NCBI GenBank assembly: GCA_016211105.1 | Contig: JACQSX010000034.1 | Coordinates: 1-64,000, forward strand | Source of the DNA: Acidobacteriota bacterium | GTDB taxonomy: Bacteria; Acidobacteriota; UBA6911; JACQSX01 | Direction: 5' to 3' | Length of the DNA: 64,000 nucleotides | Shown: positions 56,824 to 64,000 of the stretch, in pieces | Numbering within the stretch: position 1 is the stretch's first letter | Layout: each line of letters starts with the position of its first letter | Notes under the pieces: model-generated | Told to the model about the DNA's origin: nothing | What the model saw: the letters and a program-made list of their open reading frames with translations, nothing else | The model's database searches: none | Position numbers and translations under genes: made by a program

Positions 56824-58197
56824 CTATGAGTGGCGGAACACCTCCACATCGATACTGAATTTCCTTGCCAGCCGGTAAATCATCTTACGCGTCATGTTGG
56901 CCTCGGCAGCGGCCTCGGACACATTGCCCCGGTGCTTCTTGAGCAGCTCCACCAGGAAGGTTTTTTCCACCGCCTCGGCCTGCCGCGCGCGCACGTCTTG
57001 AAAGGAGACCTGCTGCTGCGTTTGTGTTTGCAGATAATCGGGCAGGTCGCAGACACGCACCGAGTCGGCCTCTGCCAAAAGGACGGCATGTTGGATGACA
57101 TTTTGCAGCTCGCGTACGTTTCCCGGCCAGTTATAAGTCAAAAAGAGCTTCCACACCTCGGACCCCAAGGTCTCGATTGTGCGCTGGTGGCGGTGGCCGA
57201 AATGCAGCAGGAAATGGTTCGCCAACAGCGGAATGTCGCTCTTGCGCTCTCGCAGCGGCGGTAACTGGACGTTAATCACGTTCAGGCGATAGTACAAGTC
57301 TTCCCGGAAATTCTTGTTGACCATCTCGGTGTGCAAATCGCGGTTGGTTGCCGCAATCACGCGTATATCCACGGGAATCGTTTTTTCGCCTCCCAAGCGG
57401 CGCAACTCCCGTTCCTGGTGCGTCCGCAACAACTTGGCCTGCAATACCAAGGGAAGTTCTGCAATCTCGTCCAGGAATAGCGTTCCTGTGTGGGCCAATT
57501 CCAACAGGCCTCGGCTGGCCCGATCAGCTCCAGTGAAAGCGCCTTTCTCATGCCCGAAGAGTTCGCTTTCTAAAAGGTTTTCCGGCAGAGCTGCACAGTC
57601 CACGGCGATAAAAGGCTTTTCCCTGCGCAGACTGTGCGCATGAATGGTGCGCGCGATCAGTTCCTTTCCTGTGCCGGACTCGCCCTGCAGTAAAATGTCG
57701 GCGTCGCTGCGCATGGTTTTTTGCAGAGTACGGTAAAGATTCTGCATCGCTTCGCTTGTGCCCAGGATCTTGTCGAAGCCGGAGTGTGCAGCCAGTTGTT
57801 CCCGCAGGTTGAGGTTTTCCTCCAGCAACTGCTTATGACGCAGCGCTCGCTCGGCAACCACCCGGAGTTGGTCGGCAGTAAAGGGCTTGGCCAAGTAATC
57901 AAAGGCTCCCCGCTTGACGGCTTCCACGGCAGTCTCCAACGTGGCAAAGGCGGTAAACATGATGATCATCAGCCCGGCGTCGAGCGACCGTGCGAGGCTC
58001 AGGATTTCCATGCCATTCCGGCCAGGCATTTTAAGATCGACGATGAAAAGGTCGTAGCGGCTGGCTTTCAGTAATTCTAGCGCCTCGACGCCATCGGCAG
58101 CGGTAGTCACGTTATGTCCCGCGCGTTCCAAAATCTTGCGGCAACTGACCAGGATTTCCCTCTCGTCGTCTGCGACCAGAATGCGAGCAGCGGCCAT
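56824..58197 (-). CDS. Sigma-54 dependent response regulator of the respiratory island
   Basis: A 457-residue NtrC-family activator. The receiver has phospho-acceptor D54 (FIVDLKMPGRNG). The AAA+ domain has Walker A GESGTGKE at 172-179 and a perfect GAFTGA at 219-224. A Fis-type helix-turn-helix ends it (NVSEAAAEANMTRKMIYRLARKF). Its ATG follows the kinase stop by two bases, so the pair is co-translated. Sigma-54 promoters and shared TGGGACA sites around it make it the probable activator of the decaheme operon and its neighbours. Confidence 0.93.
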   Translation of the reverse strand: MAAARILVADDEREILVSCRKILERAGHNVTTAADGVEALELLKASRYDLFIVDLKMPGRNGMEILSLARSLDAGLMIIMFTAFATLETAVEAVKRGAFDYLAKPFTADQLRVVAERALRHKQLLEENLNLREQLAAHSGFDKILGTSEAMQNLYRTLQKTMRSDADILLQGESGTGKELIARTIHAHSLRREKPFIAVDCAALPENLLESELFGHEKGAFTGADRASRGLLELAHTGTLFLDEIAELPLVLQAKLLRTHQERELRRLGGEKTIPVDIRVIAATNRDLHTEMVNKNFREDLYYRLNVINVQLPPLRERKSDIPLLANHFLLHFGHRHQRTIETLGSEVWKLFLTYNWPGNVRELQNVIQHAVLLAEADSVRVCDLPDYLQTQTQQQVSFQDVRARQAEAVEKTFLVELLKKHRGNVSEAAAEANMTRKMIYRLARKFSIDVEVFRHS

Positions 58198-58199
58198 GC

Positions 58200-60185
58200 T
58201 TAGCGCTCCGCAGGTAAGGTGATCACAAATTTAGTGCCCATGCCGGGTTTGCTGGTGACGGTGATATTTCCATTATGCTCTCTAATGATGCCGTGCACAA
58301 TCGAGAGCCCCATTCCTGTTCCCTTTCCCACCTCCTTGGTGGTAAAAAACGGGTCGAAGATTCGGGTCAAATTGTTCGACGGAATGCCAATCCCCGTGTC
58401 GGAAACCTCCAGCCGCACCCTGGAAACGTCCTCTTTGACGGCGCGGATCTGCAGCAGTCCTCCGTCCGGCATTGCATCAATTGCATTGTAAAAGAGATTT
58501 TCCAGCGCCCGCGCCAAGCCATCTTTGTCCGCCAGCACCCGAGGGAGATCCGTTTGCAGGCTTTTTTCCACTGCAACCTGGCGGGAAGCCAGTAAGCCAT
58601 CTACCGCGCTTATGGCGGTCTCGATAACTGGGCCAATCGGGACTGCCTTCATGTCGAGTACATGCGTGTGGGAGAAAGTAAGCAATCCCCTGGTTATCTT
58701 AGTGATGCGTTGCGCCTGAGTCACAATTGTACTCAAATCTTCTCTGTAGCCCGCAAGCACGTCTGGTTTCTCCTCCGAGAGTAAGTAGCTTGCGCGGCTG
58801 AGAATGGTGGTGACCGGGTTGTTAACCTCATGAGCCACTCCGGCTGCCAATTCTCCAATGGAAGCCAGCCGGGAGGCCTGAATTAATCGCCGCTGCCCTT
58901 CCTCAATCTCCCGGGCCTGCTGCTTAATGGTAACACTTGCTCCGCGGACTACCAGTCCGATCATTAGAGTAGAGAGTGCGACCATCCCGGTGAAAAGGGA
59001 AAAGATGACAATGATGCGTTTGCGGATGTGCTGGTAGAGGAACCGGCGCGCGCCATACAACTCCACCTCTCCAGACCGTGCTGTCAGCGGAAGGATATGG
59101 GTTGGAAAATATTCGTCGGCATCCAATGACGACAGAGGATGGGCGGACGGAAGAGTTTGCATGCCTCGGTGAATTTCTCCATTGTCTGCAATTTCGAAGG
59201 TAGCGACGTCGCTGTCGGCAAGGATGCGAATAATCTTCAACTCGGGCAGATTGCCGAGACCGACGGTAATCGAGTGAAGAAAATCCTCTTTTTCAAGGAG
59301 CGCGGACAAGGGCTCATTTTGACGCAAGAAGTAGTCTGCCTGAGCACGGATAAACTCCGCCAGTTGGTCGCTCCGACTGCGAATGCTTGTCAAATACTCG
59401 GTTCGTTCCGTCTGAGTGATGATCAGAATCATCAAACTGGCCAGCAAGATGAAAGCAACCTGCAGGCGAACAAATATCCTGTCAAACAGATCACTCCGGG
59501 TTTCACCGATCGCCAGGGCAAAACTGAACAAAGAAAGCGACCAGGCAAACTGCTCCAAGTTCCAAAAAACGACGGACAATCTCTCCTCGAACACCAGGGC
59601 TGAGCTCACATGCATCAGCGCGGCCACGCATAAAAGGGCCGGTGCGGCGGTCGTAATTTTTCGCCCGCCCAGAGGTCTGCGGTAGAAGAGAACCAAAATG
59701 AAAGCAACTAAAACTAGGTTGACCAGGTCGAGCACGATATCCAACTTGGGTTGGAGTTGAGCCATCCACTCGGCCAGATATAAAAGGGGAAACCCTAACA
59801 AGAGCGGTACGGCTGACTGGCTGGGCGACCTCGCGGGTCCCGTTTGGGCATCCGTTGCCTGGTAATGCGTGCTGGCCGCCAATAGCAACCAGGCGCTACC
59901 TTCAAATATGTGAGATAAGAGATCAAATGGGGCTTCCGGGAGACGTCGCTCTACAAAGAGGAACGTGCCTGCAAAGATCGCGGTCAGCGCAAATGAAGCG
60001 CCCAAAGAAGAAAATCCCAGGAAGAGGAACAACTGATTCTTGGTGGAGAGAAGTTTTGTATGCGCACGCCATCCCCGGAGAATTACCAGGGCAATGACGC
60101 CGCACAGGAGGAGGTCAAACAGACCGAACACAAACCGGTTCTCAACTGTGCGGGAGAACAGTTCAAGCCTTTCCAGAAGCTCCAT
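58200..60185 (-). CDS. Multi-span sensor histidine kinase of the respiratory island
   Basis: A 661-residue kinase. About seven or eight membrane helices fill residues 15-260. A periplasmic-type region follows (about 270-385), then another helix (about 390-412). The catalytic part has H452 in GVAHEVNNPVTTI, NLFYNAIDAMPDGG, DTGIGIP and GKGTGMGLSIVHG. The double sensory layout suggests it reads both a membrane cue, perhaps quinone redox state, and a periplasmic one; this is inference. AAGGTG precedes ATG 60185. It is co-transcribed with the regulator. Confidence 0.92.
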   Translation of the reverse strand: MELLERLELFSRTVENRFVFGLFDLLLCGVIALVILRGWRAHTKLLSTKNQLFLFLGFSSLGASFALTAIFAGTFLFVERRLPEAPFDLLSHIFEGSAWLLLAASTHYQATDAQTGPARSPSQSAVPLLLGFPLLYLAEWMAQLQPKLDIVLDLVNLVLVAFILVLFYRRPLGGRKITTAAPALLCVAALMHVSSALVFEERLSVVFWNLEQFAWSLSLFSFALAIGETRSDLFDRIFVRLQVAFILLASLMILIITQTERTEYLTSIRSRSDQLAEFIRAQADYFLRQNEPLSALLEKEDFLHSITVGLGNLPELKIIRILADSDVATFEIADNGEIHRGMQTLPSAHPLSSLDADEYFPTHILPLTARSGEVELYGARRFLYQHIRKRIIVIFSLFTGMVALSTLMIGLVVRGASVTIKQQAREIEEGQRRLIQASRLASIGELAAGVAHEVNNPVTTILSRASYLLSEEKPDVLAGYREDLSTIVTQAQRITKITRGLLTFSHTHVLDMKAVPIGPVIETAISAVDGLLASRQVAVEKSLQTDLPRVLADKDGLARALENLFYNAIDAMPDGGLLQIRAVKEDVSRVRLEVSDTGIGIPSNNLTRIFDPFFTTKEVGKGTGMGLSIVHGIIREHNGNITVTSKPGMGTKFVITLPAER

Positions 60186-60224
60186 GAAGCACCTTTTTAG
60201 CGTGTCTGATCGTCTTTAATTGCA

Positions 60225-60240
60225 AGCAATTCATGTGCCT
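60225..60240 (-). promoter_or_regulatory. Candidate sigma-54 promoter of the kinase-regulator operon
   Basis: On the minus strand AGGCACATGAATTGCT... carries GGCAC at -24 and TTGCT at -12 in register (GG 60239/60238, GC 60227/60226). Transcription would begin near 60214, about 29 bases before ATG 60185. It implies positive autoregulation of the two-component system. Confidence 0.6.
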
Positions 60241-60255
60241 TTGACATTCGAAATT

Positions 60256-60335
60256 CGTCCCAGTGTGCGCTTTTGTCCCACAGCGTCTTGCGGATTAGCC
60301 GCAGATTCTGTCCAGGGCTCAAACCATGGGACAAA
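60256..60335. promoter_or_regulatory. TGGGACA activator sites between divergent sigma-54 promoters
   Basis: CGTCCCA (60256-60262) and TTTTGTCCCA (60271-60280) are 18 bases apart. The latter sits in GTGTGCGCTTTTGTCCCAC (60263-60281), the exact inverse of 55616-55634. A further inverted pair, TGTCCA (60309-60314) and TGGGACA (60327-60333), follows. The sites lie between the kinase promoter and the plus-strand promoter at 60442, so they could serve both directions. Confidence 0.6.
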
Positions 60336-60441
60336 TGGGGATCAACTGTTGAGTAATGCGCCCCCTGTGACTGAAAGGCAGGTGCTCTTTAACTGCTGAT
60401 TTCATGACGGATACAACCCTATGCTCCATCCAGGCGAGTTT

Positions 60442-60457
60442 TGGAACGCCGCTTGCC
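60442..60457 (+). promoter_or_regulatory. Candidate sigma-54 promoter of the secreted-protein genes
   Basis: TGGAACGCCGCTTGCC matches TGG-ACG at -24 and TTGC at -12 with correct spacing (GG 60443-60444, GC 60455-60456), one of the two best sigma-54 matches seen. Transcription would start near 60468, about 75 bases before ATG 60542. TGGGACA sites lie about 130-210 bases upstream of that start. Confidence 0.65.
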
Positions 60458-60541
60458 TATGCAAGGAGGCGCAGTTGTTTTACCAACGAATAATTGATGC
60501 TGTGTCAGATGAACTCAGATGAATAACGAGGAAGAAGAATA

Positions 60542-61819
60542 ATGAAGTTAATGGCGAACGTTGTGTTGAGCTTAATTCTCTCGACCACCTTGATCCTGGC
60601 TTTCTCCAGGGGACCTGTACCGGGGGTTACTGGCGGTCTTGGCGAGCCCACATGTAATCAGGCCGGCTGTCATAACAGTTTTGAGCTTAATGCCGGCAGA
60701 ACCTTGGGACTGGGAGATTTTACTATTTCCGGCGTTCCTGAGAAATATGAGCCCGGGAAAACTTACCCCATTACAGTCACGCACACTCAGACTGACGGTC
60801 GAGCGGCTTGGGGATTTCAACTCGCGGCGCGGGCGCAGACGCTAGGGGAGCAAGCAGGGCAATTACAACCAGTCGATCGCAACACGCAAATCGTGCTGGA
60901 CGGCGGTATTCAGTACATCGAGCATACACTGCAGGGGTCAAGCTTTAGAACCTTTACGTTTAACTGGGTAGCGCCCGACGGCGCGACGGGACCTGTTACC
61001 TTTAATGCTGCTGGCAATGCCGCCAACGGCAATTCGTCTCCGACGGGTGATTACATTTATACGGCATCTGCCACTAGTCAATCCCCTCAAGCTCAAGATC
61101 AACAATTTGCGCAGGTGCAGTACTTACCGCACATTGCAGTTGGAGGACCTTCGCGCGGCATCCATATGAGCACTACTGTATTTCTCATCAACAATACCAC
61201 TCAAGGGGCTTCGGGTATCGGCGAGTTGTTTAGCGACGATGGCATTCCCTTGCCCCTCCAGATTACCAGCAGCGGCGCCAACAGTTTGTCTGGATTAGGT
61301 TCTCGATTCGACTGGAGACTCGGTCCAAGGCAGATGGTGCGTGTTGTTCTCACCATCGATGCTCCGGACCTTAGTGCAGGCTGGCTAAGAGTTTCTTCCG
61401 ATCTAGCCATCGGCGTAACCGCTGTCTTTCAGTTATTTGATGGCGATCGGCTGATGACTCAGGCCGGCGTCCTGTCTTCACCAGCACGTCGCAGCGCGGC
61501 GAGTGTGTACGATCATATTGGGACCGGCACCGATACTGGCCTGGCATTCTCCAATACAAGTGACCAGGAAAATACATTGACTCTTACCCTGTTCGGCGGT
61601 CGGAGCGGACAGCAGTTACAGACAACTACTTTGAAGTTGCCCCCTAATGGTCATGTAGCCAAATTCATTTCCGAGCTTTTTCCGACTGCTCCAAACATTA
61701 CTGCAATGGAGGGATCGGTGTCGATCTCAGGAAGTTTGCCTTTCTCAGCAATGACTTTACGCGTCGACGGAACCGTGCTTACAACATTACCCATTTTATC
61801 GGATGGTTCTGAGCAGTGA
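60542..61819 (+). CDS. Secreted Reelin/choice-of-anchor-like protein with CX4CH motif
   Basis: A 425-residue secreted protein (signal peptide about 1-20). The N-terminal part has GEPTCNQAGCHNSFELN, a CX4CH motif near residues 38-44, followed by GDFTISGVPEKYEPGKTYPITVTH and WGFQLAARA. This is the layout of choice-of-anchor V / Reelin-like domains, where a spaced CH pair may bind heme. The C-terminal 240 residues are beta-rich repeats without obvious motif. The start follows a weak GAGG-AAGAAG stretch. It is driven by a sigma-54 promoter candidate and is probably displayed outside the inner membrane. Confidence 0.8.
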   Translation: MKLMANVVLSLILSTTLILAFSRGPVPGVTGGLGEPTCNQAGCHNSFELNAGRTLGLGDFTISGVPEKYEPGKTYPITVTHTQTDGRAAWGFQLAARAQTLGEQAGQLQPVDRNTQIVLDGGIQYIEHTLQGSSFRTFTFNWVAPDGATGPVTFNAAGNAANGNSSPTGDYIYTASATSQSPQAQDQQFAQVQYLPHIAVGGPSRGIHMSTTVFLINNTTQGASGIGELFSDDGIPLPLQITSSGANSLSGLGSRFDWRLGPRQMVRVVLTIDAPDLSAGWLRVSSDLAIGVTAVFQLFDGDRLMTQAGVLSSPARRSAASVYDHIGTGTDTGLAFSNTSDQENTLTLTLFGGRSGQQLQTTTLKLPPNGHVAKFISELFPTAPNITAMEGSVSISGSLPFSAMTLRVDGTVLTTLPILSDGSEQ

Positions 61820-61879
61820 TGTTACGGATCATGTCTGGTCAAGCTGTTAACAACTAAACCAAGTAGGAGGAATAAAGCA

Positions 61880-63283
61880 ATGGGCAAGCACAAGAAGCGA
61901 ATAGGTATCGGAGCGCTCTCAGCCTTAGTCGCCACCAGTTTGATAATTTTGGGCGTCGGCTTCAGAAGCCACCATCCGTCGGTTGTCAAAGCCGAGGAGG
62001 ATACCTGGACCACACCAGAAGCAGGGAGGCTGGGGATACGACTGATAGAAACGCGCGACGCCAGTGGGCCACCAGCGTACGACGTTCAAGCCGGCGATCT
62101 GCTCTTCTTCACAAATGCCGGCACCAGCTATGGATCGGTGAACACGAGAAACTCCATCGTAGTCATAAATGCTAAGACAAAAAGGCCCATAGCGATGTCG
62201 GATCTGGAGCCCGGTTGGTCTCAGAACTTCAGCAGCCATTCCGGAGGCACTTCTCCAAATGCCTGGTATGTCTATTTGCCAGCCATGGGATTCAGTGGCA
62301 CACCCCAACCTCCCGCGCTTTTGGTCTTGGATGCACGCACTCTAAAAATTTCTCAGATCATTAGGTCTGGCGGTCAGCCCCATCATGTGAAGATCTACCA
62401 GGACTCGCAGGGGCACGATAGGGTACTGGTAGAGGATTTCAATTGGGCTGGTCTGGGTGATTTTAAGGGAGCTGGTTTTTACGTGCTCGACCCCTACAGT
62501 AACAACCAGGTTGTCGGTGGGATGTCACCTGGCGATGTTGTGGGCAACCCATATGTTGGCCAGACAGCTCCGGATGGCAAATATCTTTATTACTCGATGC
62601 CGCCGCCCAACTTTAGACAATTGATACCGTTCATTGATGGCGCCTTGGCGAAGATAAACATGGAAACATGGAAGGTCGAACAGTACATACCGATGCACAA
62701 GTATCCTCTCTGGACGGTCTTCAGTAACGACGGGAAGTGGGCCTGGATCACTAACTCTGAGGACAGTGAGGTCTTAAAGATTCAAAGAGGCACCGGCCCT
62801 GGGGACCTGGACAAGGTTGTCGCCGAAGTGCCGACAGGACCAGGGCCGTATGGTCTGAGAATGAATATCGACGACACAGAGCTTTGGGTGGCTGACAAAG
62901 GGGAAACTTTACCAGGCCAAAGAGGCGTCACTCTCACTATCATCGACCCACAGAACAATAAAATTAAGGAGACCATTCAAACCAACTGCATTACGAACGA
63001 CCACCTAATCCTGTCCCCCAACGGCGAGGAAATGTGGGCGACGTGCAACCAATCCCATGAGATTGTCGTGCTGGACACTAGGACTCACAAGATTACTGCT
63101 CGCATTCCAATGCCCAATGACGGCGATGCTCACGGTGGCTCCTTTGTTTGGTATTTCAATTGGAATAACAGGATAGAAGGCGAGACGGTATCAGACCAGA
63201 ATGGCCTGCACTTTAGTGCCCGGAATGCTGCTGTTCAGGGAACACCTTGGGACGCGGTCCCTAACTACGTCTATCCTTATTAA
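61880..63283 (+). CDS. Secreted YncE/YVTN-type beta-propeller protein
   Basis: A 467-residue protein with an N-terminal basic/hydrophobic signal (about 1-28). Seven or eight beta-propeller blades show repeating segments such as LLVLDARTLKISQII, FSNDGKWAWITNSEDSEVLKIQ, GPYGLRMNIDDTELWVADKG and MWATCNQSHEIVVLDTRTHKI. Conserved His occur in GGQPHHVKIY and DAHGGSFVWY. The fold is used by cytochrome d1, N2O reductase and YncE-like proteins, but no heme or CuZ set is recognisable. AGGAGG precedes ATG 61880. Co-transcribed with the upstream gene. Confidence 0.82.
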   Translation: MGKHKKRIGIGALSALVATSLIILGVGFRSHHPSVVKAEEDTWTTPEAGRLGIRLIETRDASGPPAYDVQAGDLLFFTNAGTSYGSVNTRNSIVVINAKTKRPIAMSDLEPGWSQNFSSHSGGTSPNAWYVYLPAMGFSGTPQPPALLVLDARTLKISQIIRSGGQPHHVKIYQDSQGHDRVLVEDFNWAGLGDFKGAGFYVLDPYSNNQVVGGMSPGDVVGNPYVGQTAPDGKYLYYSMPPPNFRQLIPFIDGALAKINMETWKVEQYIPMHKYPLWTVFSNDGKWAWITNSEDSEVLKIQRGTGPGDLDKVVAEVPTGPGPYGLRMNIDDTELWVADKGETLPGQRGVTLTIIDPQNNKIKETIQTNCITNDHLILSPNGEEMWATCNQSHEIVVLDTRTHKITARIPMPNDGDAHGGSFVWYFNWNNRIEGETVSDQNGLHFSARNAAVQGTPWDAVPNYVYPY

Positions 63284-63457
63284 GCAATTGGCGGCGCGGC
63301 GGTGGCTCATGTGTCATTCAAAGAACAATCCGCCGCAGCGCGGCTTTGCCATGGATAATTGAACAGGATTTTAGCAAGCTCCGGGTTTTGGGCATTAATT
63401 GAGATGGGCCACGTCTGAATTTCGAGTGGTCCTCTCCATCCGTAAGAGCATAAGAAA

Positions 63458-64000
63458 ATGATCCAGACGACAACCTCCCGGCAGTGGGTCAGAGCTGCTG
63501 TTTTAGCTCTGTTCGGTATTCTGGCCGCTTGGTCCTGGTTGTTTGTAGTCTCGAAGTGGGGACCGGCAAGGCGAATTGATATTTTGACGTTTAAGGCCGG
63601 AGTGACGTCACAGATAACGCGCACACTGTTGCAACCGGCTTATCAGGCCGGGCACCATAGTCATGCCGCCCCGATGATGTCCGGCCTCTATGCAACGCCC
63701 GAGTATTTCGCTATGACGGAGCAGACACAGGATGCCGCTAAGTACTCGCCGGACAAGTTCCTGGTTTTTTACACCTTTGAGGACATTCATATCGGCGTGC
63801 TCCCGAAATCCTCTCCTGAGGTAACTCTTCGCACAGATGAGGGGAGACAGTATACTCCTTTTCAAACTACAGTGCTTAGGGACTCCGTTCATCATCGAGC
63901 TACATTGGCGCGTTTTGCTGGCGTGGATGCACAGGGTAAGTCTGTAGTCAGCGGAAACACGCGCTTCCTGGAGCTGACCGCTCACCAACCAGGAGATCAC
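63458..64000 (+). CDS. Membrane-anchored protein, function unknown (partial, cut by window end)
   Basis: An open frame from ATG 63458 runs off the right edge (181 residues seen). It starts MIQTTTSRQWVRAAVLALFGILAAWSWLFVV, a signal anchor, then a His/Met-rich stretch (AGHHSHAAPMMSGLY, about residues 64-78) that could bind copper, and a soluble beta-rich part. The 174 bases before it hold a partial GC-rich inverted repeat (GCGGCGG with CCGCCGC) and no gene. It continues the strand of the two secreted-protein genes. I do not recognise a family. Confidence 0.65.
   Translation, partial: MIQTTTSRQWVRAAVLALFGILAAWSWLFVVSKWGPARRIDILTFKAGVTSQITRTLLQPAYQAGHHSHAAPMMSGLYATPEYFAMTEQTQDAAKYSPDKFLVFYTFEDIHIGVLPKSSPEVTLRTDEGRQYTPFQTTVLRDSVHHRATLARFAGVDAQGKSVVSGNTRFLELTAHQPGDH

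Noticed and set aside
63608-64000. Open minus-strand frame running off the right edge
   Set aside because: It is opposite a plus-strand frame with a clear signal anchor that continues the gene direction of its neighbours; the minus frame shows no recognisable features.

Overview
The window comes from a Gram-negative, diderm bacterium with menaquinone-type respiration, most likely a member of the Acidobacteriota. The lpxB gene, the MtrB-like porin and the secreted proteins require an outer membrane. The RpoB N-terminus carries an eight-cysteine insertion that I associate with Acidobacteriota. The tuf-rpmG-tRNA(Trp)-secE-nusG-rplKAJL-rpoBC order, the pilin/PilRS/PilCTB block and the many zinc-ribbon and secreted peptidase-like proteins fit that lineage. 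Base composition looks moderate (not computed). Family and phylum statements come from reading the proteins, not from database searches.

Layout. 1-12.4 kb: end of tuf, rpmG, tRNA-Trp, secE, nusG, four ribosomal protein genes, rpoB and rpoC, closed by a strong intrinsic terminator. 12.4-20.7 kb: type IV pilus genes, namely a pilin, PilR and PilS (convergent, overlapping by 86 nt), and pilC, pilT and pilB. 20.7-23.8 kb: a UbiA/MqnP-like prenyltransferase, then a divergent GNAT plus MenC/N-acylamino acid racemase pair. 23.9-28.3 kb: a sensor kinase plus sigma-54 response regulator operon and an ECF sigma factor. 28.5-43.9 kb: housekeeping and accessory genes, including a translationally coupled mnmA-lpxB-M1-peptidase-like operon in which the peptidase zinc site is lost, a beta-CASP hydrolase, a radical SAM protein with an unusual CX8CX2C motif, a DPP IV-type peptidase and a TGS-domain GTPase.

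44.0-64.0 kb is a respiratory island and the most interesting part. It begins with a damaged cytochrome oxidase cluster: a truncated, frameshifted subunit III, then an intact subunit III and a subunit IV, with no subunit I or II gene in the window. Next, on the minus strand and read from 55.3 kb down to 46.0 kb, comes a compact operon. It encodes a decaheme c-type cytochrome, an MtrB/PioB-type outer-membrane barrel, a plastocyanin-cytochrome c fusion, a second plastocyanin, a membrane CuA cupredoxin, a nine-cysteine small protein, a NapH/NosR-like membrane polyferredoxin, a CuA-cytochrome c protein and an Xre regulator. Together they look like a complete electron path between the inner membrane and the cell surface, built on copper and heme carriers.

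Beside it are a fourth, copper-site-altered cupredoxin, a two-component system with a sigma-54 activator, and divergent secreted proteins: a CX4CH-containing Reelin/choice-of-anchor-like protein, a beta-propeller, and a membrane-anchored protein cut by the window end. Four good sigma-54 (-24/-12) promoter matches precede the decaheme operon, the altered cupredoxin, the two-component operon and the secreted-protein genes. Each has TGGGACA sites within roughly 40-300 bp upstream, including one exact 19-bp sequence present twice, 4.6 kb apart. The simplest reading is one regulon that the local two-component system switches on. I propose this as the candidate undescribed system: a copper-rich, sigma-54-controlled extracellular electron transfer module. 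Direction of electron flow and substrate cannot be read from the sequence.
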